A stretch of 64,000 nucleotides of DNA, taken from contig NC_081822.1 in NCBI RefSeq assembly GCF_030704535.1, positions 4,083,001 to 4,147,000 of the forward strand, written 5' to 3'. A program made the position numbers and the translations under genes. Below the pieces are notes generated by a model. It was not told where the DNA came from, did not search any database, and saw only the letters and a program-made list of their open reading frames with translations. This document shows, one piece after another, positions 24,201 through 36,100 of this stretch (its first letter is position 1; each line of letters opens with the position of its first letter). The DNA is from Vitis vinifera. Its lineage: Eukaryota > Streptophyta > Magnoliopsida > Vitales > Vitaceae.

Positions 24201-27200
24201 ATTGTCAATAGATTAGAACTTTACATGTAAAAGATCTATTGTGTAATCAACATTTGAACGAATTTCTCCTCGAATTTGAATTTCCTTCAATCCAAGAACC
24301 ATAGTTGCAATAGCTAAGGCTCTGGATTCTCCAAATGCAAAAACATGTCCTGAAAAACATCATGGCATAAGACAAAAATATTTTTGTTTTTTCTTTTATC
24401 ACATATCAGGCACAAATATACACAAGAAACTTTCTACAGCACAGCCGTTAAAATCATAAATGATCAACAAAGATCACTTTGATGACCTGATTCAGAATTC
24501 ACCGAGCAAGTGCTTTATTAACTGCTATGTTTTGTTTAACTGTATAAAACTTTATATCCTGTCAGTTTTGGTGCATCTATGTTACATAGGTTCTGACAAC
24601 AGTGCTGTTGTGCTGGTGATGTCTGGGAGTCCAATCCATCCAACAACTAAATTTTAGGACACAAGATCTTAGCTAAAATGGATTTGAATATCGGGTATGG
24701 ACACAGACACGTAATACACAACACTTATATTTGTTATTTAAGAAATTCATATTCATTTCAATAACAAATTTATCATATAATCACTTTTTTAAAAATATTC
24801 ATTTATTTGCTTGTTTGTTTGATAAATCCACCTACAAAAAGTATTTTCTTTCATAACGGATAACAAGGACCAGCCAATCCTGAACAAGCATTTTTCTCTC
24901 ACTTTCCCTCTTGTTTGCCATCTAGGTTCTCTATACAAGTTACCTATCAAAAGAAAAAAAAAAGGGGTTCTCTATACAAGTCAAATATTTGCCTTTTTCT
25001 CTATACTCATTCTCATATGTATCTAGACAAATCATGTGTGAAGGATGTCTAGAACAGATCAATCAGATATGCCATGTCTGAGATACAATTTCCGTGTCCA
25101 CCCTGTATCCTATACCTGCACCTAGGGTGTAGTGAGGTATCCAGGAATCATAGTGGTACATCATAGAGGAGGATTCTAACCAATTCAGGGGAGATTAACA
25201 TCCTGTGTCCTTTTATGTTAATGTACAACTCACTCGTACACACACAATACAGTGACAAAAGCATTTTATGCACACAAGATTAGGCGATACATAATATAAC
25301 AAATCAGGACATTTCACTGTGAACATATTGAAATTAGAAAAACTAAATAGTATAGCATGGGATAAGCTCACACCCTTATTTGAGAAGATTAAAGTGAATT
25401 TAGGACAAATCAAAGGATAACCAAAGGATGCCCTAATGGAAACTCTCAACAGGACAGCTCACATAAGCACAAAAAATGTGGATTGGAGGCTTGTTCGACC
25501 CATAGAAAAACTAGGCTCTAGAATCTCCAAATGGCACCCAAGCATGGGAAAACAACCGAGTTTATCATTATTTTCAACATGAAGCCCTACAAAGACTTGA
25601 ACCTGTTTAGGAGGAGTTGGAAAATCAAGCATGGGCCTCTTGGAGATGGTGTGAGACATTGTGATTTGTTTTATTATTGCTTTTGAATCAACCAAAAACA
25701 ATAACGTTAGCTTTAGCATGAAGTTTATGTAATTCAATTGGATCAATCAGTTTTCTATGTTATGTTGGCAGCTTTAACTTACCAAATTGAGAATCTGAGA
25801 ACTCGTGAATCCCTCCTCCAGACTGCAAATCATAATAATAGACATGTTAATAATTCATTCTTACTTTGACAGATTAATATTTGATCCTTCATTGAGTTCT
25901 ATGATAATAGATATACCTTAACAGAGAAGTATGCCCACACATTTGGCTTGCTTTTAAAACTCAGCTCCTGTGTTAAATTATAAAGCTCAATACAAGTTCA
26001 TCATAAGATCAAAGGAGACAATAAAAGTGAAATTACACATAAACCTTTGTAGTCTAACCTGTACTTTCCCGCTAGTGGGCTTAAAACCATCATCTGGGTC
26101 CTCACTTGTTACACGGACAGCCACACAGTGGCCTTTTGGTCTTATAGACTCTGCTTTGTCAAAATCAAAAGGGGTAGCAACAACTGATGTTCTCCTCCAA
26201 GCATCATATCCTCCGCCATGTTCCATTCCATAGAATCTCCTTATTTCTATTTAAGACAGTCAATAATATAGTCAGATGCAGCATACACATAACAAGAAGT
26301 GAAAGACTGAGAAAAAGGTCTAGAAAAAAATGAAGATCGATAAGAGCATACCAGGAATTTGCCAGAGAGGAATCCCCATTCCTACTGCAACTTGGGCTGC
26401 TGGCAGATTTACTTCTGCTATCCACTCCGTGACAGGGTGCTCCACCTTGATAAAAATTAATTAAGAAATTTAAAAAGATTACATGGCATCTAACATAGGT
26501 GCAAATTGGCTATTGCACTGATAAAAATGACGTGTATCAGAACCAAAACAAAAATTAGGTTGAGGAACACTAGCAGATCAGTCTTGAGCCTTTCATCCTC
26601 ACTTTCAATAGGCAGTTTGGATGATCATATTAATCAAAATCATTTGGTAAGAGGTTTGTATAAAACCCTAATGGCCTTTAAGCATTTAAAAGCTTTTTAA
26701 TAGCTTCCTAACTTAGCCAAGCATACTATGCTTCAGATGAACAAATTATAACTGTGATCATGCTTTGGGTGCTCAAATTGATAACAAACTGGAAACTAAT
26801 TAGGGGTAACCAACTGGGTGTTTTTCACCAACTAAAGCACAAAGAAATTCAGAAGGACCATAAAAAGAACTGAATTCTTCAAAGAAATGAATAAATAAAT
26901 AAAGCACATTCTTGCATGGGAATTGTGGAAGAGGCAACTCTTGACATTGTCATAAAAGATGGAGCAACTGTGGCAAATATGCCCACTGTTAAGTTTCTAT
27001 CTAAGATCTCACTTGGTTGCAAAAATGAAACAGATTCAAACCATCCAATTGAATACCCCTTTCAATCACAAGTTACTTTTTAGTGTCTAAAGTGTGCATA
27101 ATTGAGTGGTTAGGATCATTTGACACATAGACAGGAATATTTCCTGCAAATTATCTAGGGAAAGAAATTATCCAGGTCTCCCCCTTAATTCAGGACACAT

Positions 27201-29615
27201 GTCCTTCAATAAAAAATATGCATGGTTAATCCATATCATATTATGTAAAAATACATTTCAAATTTTCATAGTCAAAACCATAACACTATTGCAAGGTCCC
27301 AGAGTCCAAGTAATATAGCACAAAAAGAGTTTATTATTTCCTTTTAAAATATGTACCAAGTATCACAAACCTGTAATCGAGGATTGAGCTCTAGGAAATA
27401 GTACTCGCCAGTTTCCATACTGTACAAATACTCAACAGTAGCTGCTCCAACATAATTCACACATTTGGCTAACCTTCTCGCTGCCTGCTCCAGCTTTTTC
27501 ACAGTCTCGTGAGGAGCTACAGTAATTGGACCTTCCTCGATAATCTGTTTAACATATATCAGATCTTTCAGTGATACTATTTTTAAAAGGCACTGATAAA
27601 CTTTTTAAAAAAAAAAAAAAAAAAAAAAAAGAAGGCCAGAAAGGATTTCTGAAATGTATACAAATGAAAATGAGAAAATCAATTATTTACATAAGAGGCC
27701 TAAAATTAAGATAAGCTACTAAAGGATGAACTTACCTTTTGATGACGCCTTTGAACACTGCAATCACGGCTATGCAGGGCTGCAACATTGCCATGCTGAT
27801 CACATAGTAACTGAACTTCTAAATGGCGACTCTAGTTTGAAGAAACCAAACGAATTGTCAGAATAAGAAGTAAACTCCAGCAACTGGAAATCTAAAAGGC
27901 TCAGCATTCAAATCAGAGCGCAGTAGATAATATCACCTGGGAAGCAACCTTCATCGTGAATATGGGGGAGCCAGGAACTTCACCTTGAACTTGCTTGAAC
28001 AAAGCCTTGACTTCATCATCATTATGAACCTAAAAGTTCAAAAATGAATAAGGTTAACTTCATTTCAGTTGAGAAATTAGGAAAATCATGACAGTCCAAA
28101 CTAATCATCTCAACATAACCCGTGACTTCACCAGTCTCACTTTAACAATCAATTTGCATATGCATTTTCAATTGTAGCCATTGGGTGACTAATAGATAAG
28201 AAAAAAATTGCAGTTTTCAGCTGCACTACAGTCATGCATGAAGCAAACCTTTCTTATGCCTTTGCCACCTCCACCCCAAGATGCCTTGATCATGGCAGGG
28301 TAACCCACAACCTGACAACTAGCAATTGCTTCCTCTGTAGTATAAACACATGCCTCCCGATACACTTCATCTGGGATAGTAACCAAGCAACTTTCAGAAG
28401 GAATCCTAACCTGAAATAGAAATTTAAAGATATTAGACAGTGGACAATCTCTACAAAACAAAGAATATGAAAATATGTAAGAGTAAAAATCTTACATGTG
28501 AACCACTCCATGGAAGGGTGGGTACATCTGCTGCTTGAGCAATCAATGATGAACCAATCTTATCTCCAAGTGCCCCCATAGATGTTGCAGGGGGTCCAAG
28601 AAATACAATCCCCTTAGCATTCAGAGCATCTGGCAGCTCAGGGTTCTCAGATGCATGGCCCCAACCAGGCCAAACTGCATCAACATGTGTTATCTCTGCC
28701 ATCTGTAGCATTGTCAAACCAACCAGATTTAGGTATAATCAAACATAGCCAACAGGCAAAAACAACAGCTAGCAAGAATGAAATTTCATTCCGGATTTAC
28801 TTATTGATTATTTTCCATATTTTGAGAGAATTGAACAGTGTATAATTTCTGGGCTTCTTGTGGGCACAAAACTCAATTTAGTTGTTTAGTTTATTGCTGC
28901 TTTCCAGTTTCAGTTATCCCTTTACATTGAAATTAGAATTCCGTCCCTCTAGTAAAGGACATTAAAATGAATGTACCTGACCAAATTTATTTTTACTAGT
29001 GAGCTCCTTGATCAAATTTATTTTTACTAGTGAGCTCCATGATCAAATTTATTTCTACTAGTGAGCTCCTTGATCAAATTTATTTTTACTAGTGAGCTCC
29101 TTGATCAAATTTATTTCTACTAGTTAACTCCTTTCAGATTTAATGGCTTTTCTGGTTCATAGTTTATGCAGTTTGGTGGCCATCATGAAAGGAAGGACTA
29201 AAAGGAAATACATGCTACATAGCTTAATAAACACACTACATACCTCTACAATGAGTTGCACATTGGCATAGTTATTATTGTTAGTCCCACCAGGAACTTC
29301 CACAAACTGATCAGCCATTCTAATATGCTCAGCATTTATTCTCATGTCCTCAGGAGTAGCCATGGCCACCAATGAGATTGCCTTCTCAGTACCAAATGTT
29401 TCGTATGCCCATGTCCTGACACTGCGGATAAACTTGACAGCAGCCATTCCATTGTTTGAAATTAAAATGCTATGTATTGGCCTTGTCCCACCAAGAGCCC
29501 GGCAGAATTCATCAATTTGAGATGATGTAGATGGGGTCCTTAGTGTTACTCCATCTATTAAACCATTCCCCCGGCCAAGACCAGCCATCGGATATCCTCT
29601 TTGAACTTCTGACAT
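15205..29615 (-). CDS. ACC1: Homomeric acetyl-CoA carboxylase (cytosolic, ACC1 type)
   Basis: It carboxylates acetyl-CoA to malonyl-CoA. The 31 coding exons (minus) are: 29615-29244, 28702-28496, 28410-28249, 28029-27937, 27831-27736, 27544-27371, 26445-26352, 26246-26059, 25967-25917, 25822-25783, 24349-24225, 24121-24005, 23888-23814, 23711-23655, 23521-23417, 22700-22614, 22486-22295, 22221-22033, 21844-21734, 21629-21543, 21460-21284, 20698-20621, 20502-20380, 20129-19860, 19772-19432, 19038-18801, 18659-18310, 18221-18008, 17811-17635, 17497-15344, 15261-15205. They total 2266 aa, normal for the family. Biotin carboxylase (about 35-540) has the ATP-grasp loop SWGGGGKG (K243). The biotin carrier has EVMKM with biotinyl-Lys721. 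The carboxyltransferase lies mostly in the 2154-bp exon. The N-terminus MSEVQRGYP has no transit peptide, so the enzyme is likely cytosolic and feeds fatty-acid elongation and flavonoids. Phases agree at every junction; one intron is GC-AG. No lesion is seen. Confidence 0.97.
19094..19250. repeat. Imperfect direct repeat in an ACC1 intron
   Basis: CTGATAGACCAGACT and then CAGATGAGTTTCAGGGAAAA occur at 19094-19140 and again at 19169-19235. The second copy carries about 27 extra bases between the two blocks. It lies in the intron between coding exons 25 and 26 (19039-19431). Confidence 0.75.
23416..23417 (-). other. GC-AG splice donor in ACC1 intron 15
   Basis: The exon ending GGLLMQ must be cut at ATGCAG|GCAAGC. 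No GT donor nearby keeps frame with the next exon (LDGNSH at 22700). Apart from the C, the site has the strong consensus context CAG|GCAAG typical of GC-AG introns. The intron is 22701-23416. Confidence 0.85.
27607..27630. repeat. Poly(A) run in an ACC1 intron
   Basis: About 24 consecutive A on plus (poly-U in the pre-mRNA) lie 63 bp upstream, in transcript terms, of coding exon 6's acceptor side. It is a length-unstable homopolymer. Confidence 0.9.
28979..29133. repeat. 31-bp minisatellite, five units, in ACC1 first coding intron
   Basis: Units start at 28979, 29010, 29041, 29072 and 29103. Each reads GATCAAATTTATTT(T/C)TAC followed by TAGTGAGCTCCTT, with one or two substitutions per unit. 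The exact 31-bp spacing shows tandem duplication inside the 541-bp intron. The repeat count is likely variable. Confidence 0.95.
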
Positions 29616-30430
29616 CCTGCACTTCCAGAAACCAAAGAATCAACAATAGTCCTGGTTGAAGTTCTAATACAAATTGCGGTTGTTTCATTTAAATGAGCCT
29701 ACTTGTCATGAACAGAAAGACATTCAACAAATAAATCTAATTCTGAGGTGGGTCTTTCACAATCATCTCTTACATGCCAACGATTATAACTTAGAAACCG
29801 TTACTTGTTTTGAAAATTGGGTCCCCTAGTTTCAACGTATATTATTGCTATAATTATTATTACTATTATTATTATTCTTATTATTATTATTACTGGATTT
29901 AAAAAAATATTAAATACAACAACTAAACCATCCAAAAGGTAGTTCAGCAATAGGGAGAGTGGAAAAGATATAGGGAATCAAACCCAACAACAGAATCGAA
30001 CAAAAGCAAATTCACATCCAATTAGAAGCAGAAGCACATGTCCCCAGATGCAGTGCAGCATAAACAAGGATCCTAGTATATATACGCAATTCCCAAAAGA
30101 GAAAACAGACATCTGAAGCCTCATAGACTACACAAAAGAGCAAAGAAACCAAACCTGGGACAAAACCCAACCCAAAACTACACCCAAACAGTCGGATCAA
30201 CTTCAAACACCATATTCAATTACTCAAATCAGCAAATAAGGAAGAAAAGAGAGAGAGAGAGAGGTTGGGCAACAGACCGTAACAGGGAGCTGAAATCAGG
30301 GAAACCAGAAACGGATTTGTTCAATTGGATATGTAGGTCGGAAGCATTACAGGTGAATCAAAAGAAGGAAGAATGGAGCAGTGAGAAATGCAGAGATAGA
30401 GAGAGTTTGGGGGGCTTTGGGTTGGGGTAT
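29616..30430 (-). other. ACC1 5' UTR with a leader intron
   Basis: The ATG at 29615 is one base after TGCAG, a 3' splice site (AG at 29617-29618). A matching donor TTACG|GTCTGT lies on minus near 30278, preceded by about 140 bp of leader-like sequence. A first noncoding exon at about 30279-30420 and an intron of about 660 bp are inferred. The intron contains an ATT-rich trinucleotide run (29841-29895) and an AG run (30248-30263) that is CT-rich in the transcript next to the donor. Confidence 0.6.
29841..29895. repeat. ATT-rich trinucleotide microsatellite
   Basis: Interrupted ATT/ACT triplets lie inside the inferred 5' UTR intron of ACC1. Confidence 0.85.
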
Positions 30431-32491
30431 GAGAGCTTAGCTATGTAACTGTTTTAATGAGAGCAGCACGTGGTGATACCTGCCCAGACCCACACCGCTA
30501 TTTCTCTGAAGGAGTAGTTACCAGCTACCCTCTTTTGCAACTCTCCAATCTATGGCATCCATGCACCCAACCAACTCAATCTAATCAATCAATTTTTCCC
30601 TCTCTCCTTCCTCCTTCCTCCTTCCTTCTTCCTTCTTCCTCCCCATATAAATCTCTTCTAAACCCCCCAATTCGGAATGGCCACGTCATGTGACGATTTT
30701 TTCTGGGGCTGGCGAGTTTTGACTGTGGGGTTTGGTGGGGGTGTCGTCGACCAACCATTCCCATTCATATTCTTATTTGTCTGTGAGCACTGCGCTAGCT
30801 GATCAGGTTAATCATTCAAATTCTCCACCTTATTATATATCATAATCACACAATTTTGTGGGGACACATGGCCTCTCATCCAATTTAATGAGTTGCGAGT
30901 AGGCAGCAATGGTGGTTACCATGATTAATAAAAAGGGGATATTAATTCCAATGGTTTGGTTCCAGTTTGTGGTTGAAGGTTAGGTCCCTCCATGCCACAC
31001 TTGCCTCTCTCCCATCACTTCCTTGGCTTTACCTTTTTAATTCATTAATAATCGGGTCATGGATTTTGGAAGACTCCCAACACTTTGCATCAAAACAATC
31101 CTCCCATTTTTATTTTTATTTTTAAAAAAATAATAAAGAAAAAAAAAACTTGGTATACCTTTTCATGCTACCTACCACATTTTCCCTCCTCTCTTTTCAC
31201 TCTTTCAAACTTTTACCTTTGTTAAAAAATTATTAAAATGAATTGAAATTTCTGAATGAACTCGAAACTGTACAGATCAACAACCCAATTGAGATGCGAT
31301 TAATCAGCACACACCCCAGATGTACTGATTTTAAATAGTACCGAATTTGACCTTTCATCTTAACCAATCACAAAAAGCTGTCACCGGAAGCAGACACAGA
31401 TAGTCCAGGGATGCCGCCCTGATGATGATGATATGGATATGGTCTAAGGGCAATTTCTTTTCTTTTCTTTTTTTATTATTAGTGTTGTTATTATTTTATT
31501 TGGTCTTGCTTCGAATTGGGTTCAACACATGACACAATTCATTGTTTATTTGATCTTGAAATGGGTCTGAATTAAGGGGAGAAGAAAACGAATGAGTGTA
31601 CTAGTCAATAAAGGAAGCTGCATAATTAGATGCTTGGGAAAAATATGTGGCCAGCGATATCACCAACCCACTTTAGTAATTATCTTGGACTCAAGGCCTC
31701 AAAACAAAAAGATTTCTGTATGGTGGGCTACCCACCCCCGGTCCAACTTAACTCACAACACCTACCCCAAATTTATTGTCCTTTAGCTCCTCATTACATG
31801 AATGCTGCTGCGTCAGGTCAAAGGGTTGAGAATGGGCAGCGATCATCGACAATAAGCCCTAATACTTCTTAGGAACCTCCACCCGGTTTTTAGGATCATG
31901 TGTCACTATTGAGAGCAGTAATCGCTACACGTAACCAGACAATTTGTTCAATTTTAATGTTAACATATTCCATATTGGGGACTCAATTTGGGTTTAGAAT
32001 ACCCATCACCAGAAGTCGAAGACTCAATGGCCAATTTAATTTTTATTATAGCTCTTTTGTTGACGTTTTACTATTTGATTTCAGATATTACCAACACGCT
32101 TGTGAGTAGTCATGGTCAATATTGAATCATTGATTGATTTCGACAGAGAAGAAAAACTTGAAATCTTGGAACGGAGGTGTTGTGATCAAACTTTTCTATT
32201 CGACAACCAAGTGGGTATAGTCAGCGATAAACGTTCACAATTTTATGCAATGACGATTAACAGCCTAAACAATTCTGCTTTCTCTCTCTGGAAAGAGACG
32301 GCACCATCAACAATTAATTATTTATTTATTACTATTTTTGTTATTAGATATCTAAACAATGATGGAACGGTGACGCCCGACTCAGATTCAGATCAAACGG
32401 GCTGTGGAAGCCGTGGTAGAAAACCTACCACTAATATCAAACTACTCATCATAAAAAATTGTATGAGTCAAAACCATGGTAGAATCGTAAC
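30430..32491. other. ACC1 upstream/promoter region, no gene seen
   Basis: The first several hundred bases should hold the ACC1 promoter on minus. A CT-rich plus-strand tract (about 30595-30660) is GA-rich in the ACC1 direction. No clear TATA box was found. Plus-strand frames at 31592-32507 have no family resemblance. Confidence 0.5.
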
Positions 32492-33140
32492 CTATGCTGA
32501 GATGTAAGACATAGAAGCGACTGCAAAACTAATGAGAGTAAAGGAAGCAGAGGAGGAATAAGCCATTGAGGCCCGCGGAGATGGCGCTGGAGTTTCTTCT
32601 GGCGTTTCCGCTGGAATTGGGGATGAAGGACTGGGAGGAATGGCTGCAATGATATAACAAACAATGTTCATTAGGGATTGAAATTTTAATACAAACCATT
32701 TATGTTCTCTATGCAGTGTTTTCTTGTGCAGTTGTGTTGGGCCTGAAGCGCAACACTCAATTAGATAACCATACGCAAAGGCCCATTGAAAATGGGGCCC
32801 AATTACGAAACCCAATCAAAAGAAGTAATGTTGATTGTCAAATAACGGAGCTTGCACTCAACCTAAAAACAGTCTTTAAAAACAAGTTTAAGACCAAATG
32901 GCCTGAGTAATTAAAACAAAATAATGGATAGAGAAGAAAGGACTCACTAGTCACCACCACAGTTCCGGAGGAAAGGGGCAGACAGTCCACATGCAGCAGG
33001 AAGAGTAATAGCCTTTGCAAGATCAAACTGAATGCCCATGGAACCACGGGTAGCCCTAGGGCTTCACATACACACTCAGGTTGAGCACTGAGCACTGAGC
33101 ACTGTTTCAAACCCATAACAGCATGACCCACCCGGGATCC
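32492..33140 (-). pseudogene. Broken GPI-anchored lipid-transfer protein (LTPG/xylogen-like)
   Basis: Two 3' exons of an LTPG gene are readable. The upstream exon (about 33140-32955) reads AQPECVCEALG and then, in another frame, MGIQFDLAKAITLPAACG and LRNCG, the second half of the eight-cysteine nsLTP fold. The last exon (32643-32492) reads AIPPSPSSPIPAETPEETPA, then a hydrophobic tail SFTLISFAVASMSYISA and a stop, as expected for a Pro/Ser linker plus GPI signal. Donor GGTG|GTGACT and acceptor TGCAG join in phase. A frameshift lies between CEALG and MGIQF, next to a triplicated GTGCTCA. The 5' exon with the signal peptide and first cysteines is not found up to 33250. Hence it is most likely a truncated pseudogene. 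Confidence 0.65.
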
Positions 33141-36100
33141 TTTCATCACCCCCTTCAATCACTGTCTGGTGACGGCGATGTTGCATCACCACCCTTCACC
33201 ACCACATTGCATGCCACCAAAACCACCGTGAAGCTTGATTATTTCTCATTCTTATCACTTTACTCATGATTTAAATCCATTCAAAAGTTATTTTCTTTTA
33301 TTTCAACTCTTGCTACCAAAATAATATGATCATATATTAAAAAAAATATTTTTAGCATATATGTATAGTTATTTATTAGATAGAAAATTCCTTCTCTCAG
33401 GATTCCTGAATCTCTCTCTTATAGGCAAGGTGGAGTCCAAGAGGGTTGCTTGTACTGTTGGCCCAATACCCATTTTTGAGGGCCGAAGTTGATTTTAATT
33501 TTTGGAAAAGGACTCATATCAGTTCCATATCATCGGATTTATATCAAGTTTTTGACTTTTATCTCAAACGTTTCTTATTTATTTATTTATTTATTTTTTA
33601 TCATATCATCATCAACAAATGAATGACTGACAGAGTGATAGTAGAGTGTCTGACAGGCTGATAGTTGAGGCCCAAAAAGGGTGTAGTGGGTTCTTTGGGC
33701 CCAGATTCTGGCACAAAGAGAACACATGCTGGCCCAACCAGGATTTAGCTCAGCCCAATTCATGCTAATCCAGTTGGGGTAGTCAAACACCCTCAGCCTT
33801 ATTAGCCATCCTCCTCCCAATCTGAGCAAAAATATAACTCGATGTTTCAGCATATATGTTTGAGAATATATGAATAATGATTAAATTAGATCGATTGTGG
33901 AAGCGATTTTTCTTATTAGAGTGATTTTCTATGGTTATCATTATAATGGGTTGGCTCGCACTTTATATAGCAGTGATTGTTGACTTTTTGGATCATTCTT
34001 GGTGGTGTTTGCACTTTTTCTACTAGATTTCAAATTGGAATATATGAATGTCTATCAGTGTAGACATCATAGTGATCAAGTGGAGATTTCTCGAGGTACT
34101 TTTAGTGGATAGTACCTAGGGAATGTCTTTTCTCTTAATATGCGATTCAGATGGGTTGCATTCCTCAAGGGGAACTTGGTTTTGGTATCACTAGATTGGT
34201 ATAATTTTATTTTATGATATTTTATTGCTTTGAAATTCTTTAATAGCATTCAATGAGTTGGTTCATGCATATTTAAATATCACTAGATTAAAAGGCTTTT
34301 TTATTTAAGTGTTTTGAATGAAATTATCTTATTTAAAGTATTTTTGAAAGAATTAAATATCAAGTGTTTATCTAGGAGTATTATAAATTATTTTTTATCA
34401 AATTTTTAGAAATGTTTTCAAAATTTTGTTAAATATATATATTAAAATACTGTGCAGGGTAGGAGTACCTTTGAAAATATAATAGGCCAAAAAAAAAAAA
34501 GGCAGAGTGGGCCAGCATGCTTTTATGTCCTAGATTGGGATACCCTGGGCAAGAGGGCATGCATAAAGCCCTTATAGCCATATATCTCATGGGCCCAGAA
34601 AGAATTGTTTGAGAAACCCATTACCGTGGTAATTAATAACCCCGCAACTACCCCCACTGCATAGCTCTTTATTTGTATATTTCACAATACTAAGTTACTA
34701 ACAACCCTTTAGGCAGATATCACACCTATGACCTAACCCCCTCAGGAATATGGTCCCCAAATAAAACCGCGCCGCGCCGCGCCCACTCCATAGACCTGCC
34801 TTCCGCCTTCTCCCTTCTCCAAAGAGGTCTAACGCTCTTGTCAGTCTCCTAGTACTGGTAGTTTATTTATAGTGGTACACTGCTACTGCAGCGGATTGGC
34901 TCTTTCCATGTTGTTTTCAGTTTTCATGGTTACGAACCCGTGCCAGAATCGGCATATGATCTATCGACAATTTAACCGTGACCAGAATAATGATGTGGTA
35001 TTTCTTCCATCATGGACCACCATGAGATTCCTACTCCTTTTGAGTTAATGGTTTCCACCTTTTATGAGTGCCCTGGCACTACTGGGCTTTGGCTTTGAGG
35101 CCAAGAATTGGGCTGAGGAAGCTTCTGTAAGACGTGATGTATTTTAGGGTTAACTTACAGAGCCCAAAACATAATAATAATAACAAATAAAGAAAGGAAT
35201 GAATGATTAAAATAGGAGGGGTTTGGTCATCAAAATGTTGACGACCAATGAAAAGTAAAGAAAGAGTTTTTGTACCCAATTAGGCACTGGGTCCAAACAA
35301 CTAAAGGGAAAAACAAGAGAAGTTGGGAAAGTGGGGACTGGCTGAGAGAACTCTTTAAAATTGGAAAGGGCATCAAAAGCAGACCACAAAGTGGGCCGCA
35401 TCCAAACAAGTAGGAACCCGCGAAAACAACATGTAATTAAAAATATAAAAACAGTGGTTGACGTTGACGACAAACCTTTCACTTGGGGTGCTTAGGTGTA
35501 AAGCTAAAAACGGTTGTCTCTTAAGGCCCTCATCGACCCTACCATCACTTGTGTCCTTTTCCTCCATAATCATTAATCCATCTCTGGCCTCACCAAAACT
35601 ACAAATACATCTTCTCCTTTTTTCCATTCACTGATTTCATAATTTTGTTTCTAGAGATTTTTTTTGTGGCCACGGCTCCATTTGGCTGAGGATGCATGAA
35701 TCTTATGTATATAAGAGACCACCTGAAACCTCACTTGTCCCAGTTGGTTGGACCCATGGCACGTAGCTTCGGCCTTTGGTCCGACCATCATGCCCAACGC
35801 TGGGGAACAGGCATGAGTGCAGGGACATTGGCATCAGCCATTTGCAACAAAGAGAAAAAGGCTTCCTCATACCCCTCAGTGTAGCTTATTCTTCAAGCGG
35901 TTCACCCATCTCTGTGGCATTATCTTTGCTTAATGTAGCATAAAATGGCCAATTTATTATTCAATATCCGCACATTATAACATTTTTAATGATATTTGGA
36001 ATAAAAATTCTTATTCGAAATTGATTAAACTATTCATGCATGGCGCAATTATGGATGTTATCATTATAATTTTTAGAAGTGTCTTAAACATGTGGGTATC

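Noticed and set aside
34768-34781. GCGCC-rich patch
   Set aside because: It is too short and isolated for a CpG island or promoter call, with no gene beside it.
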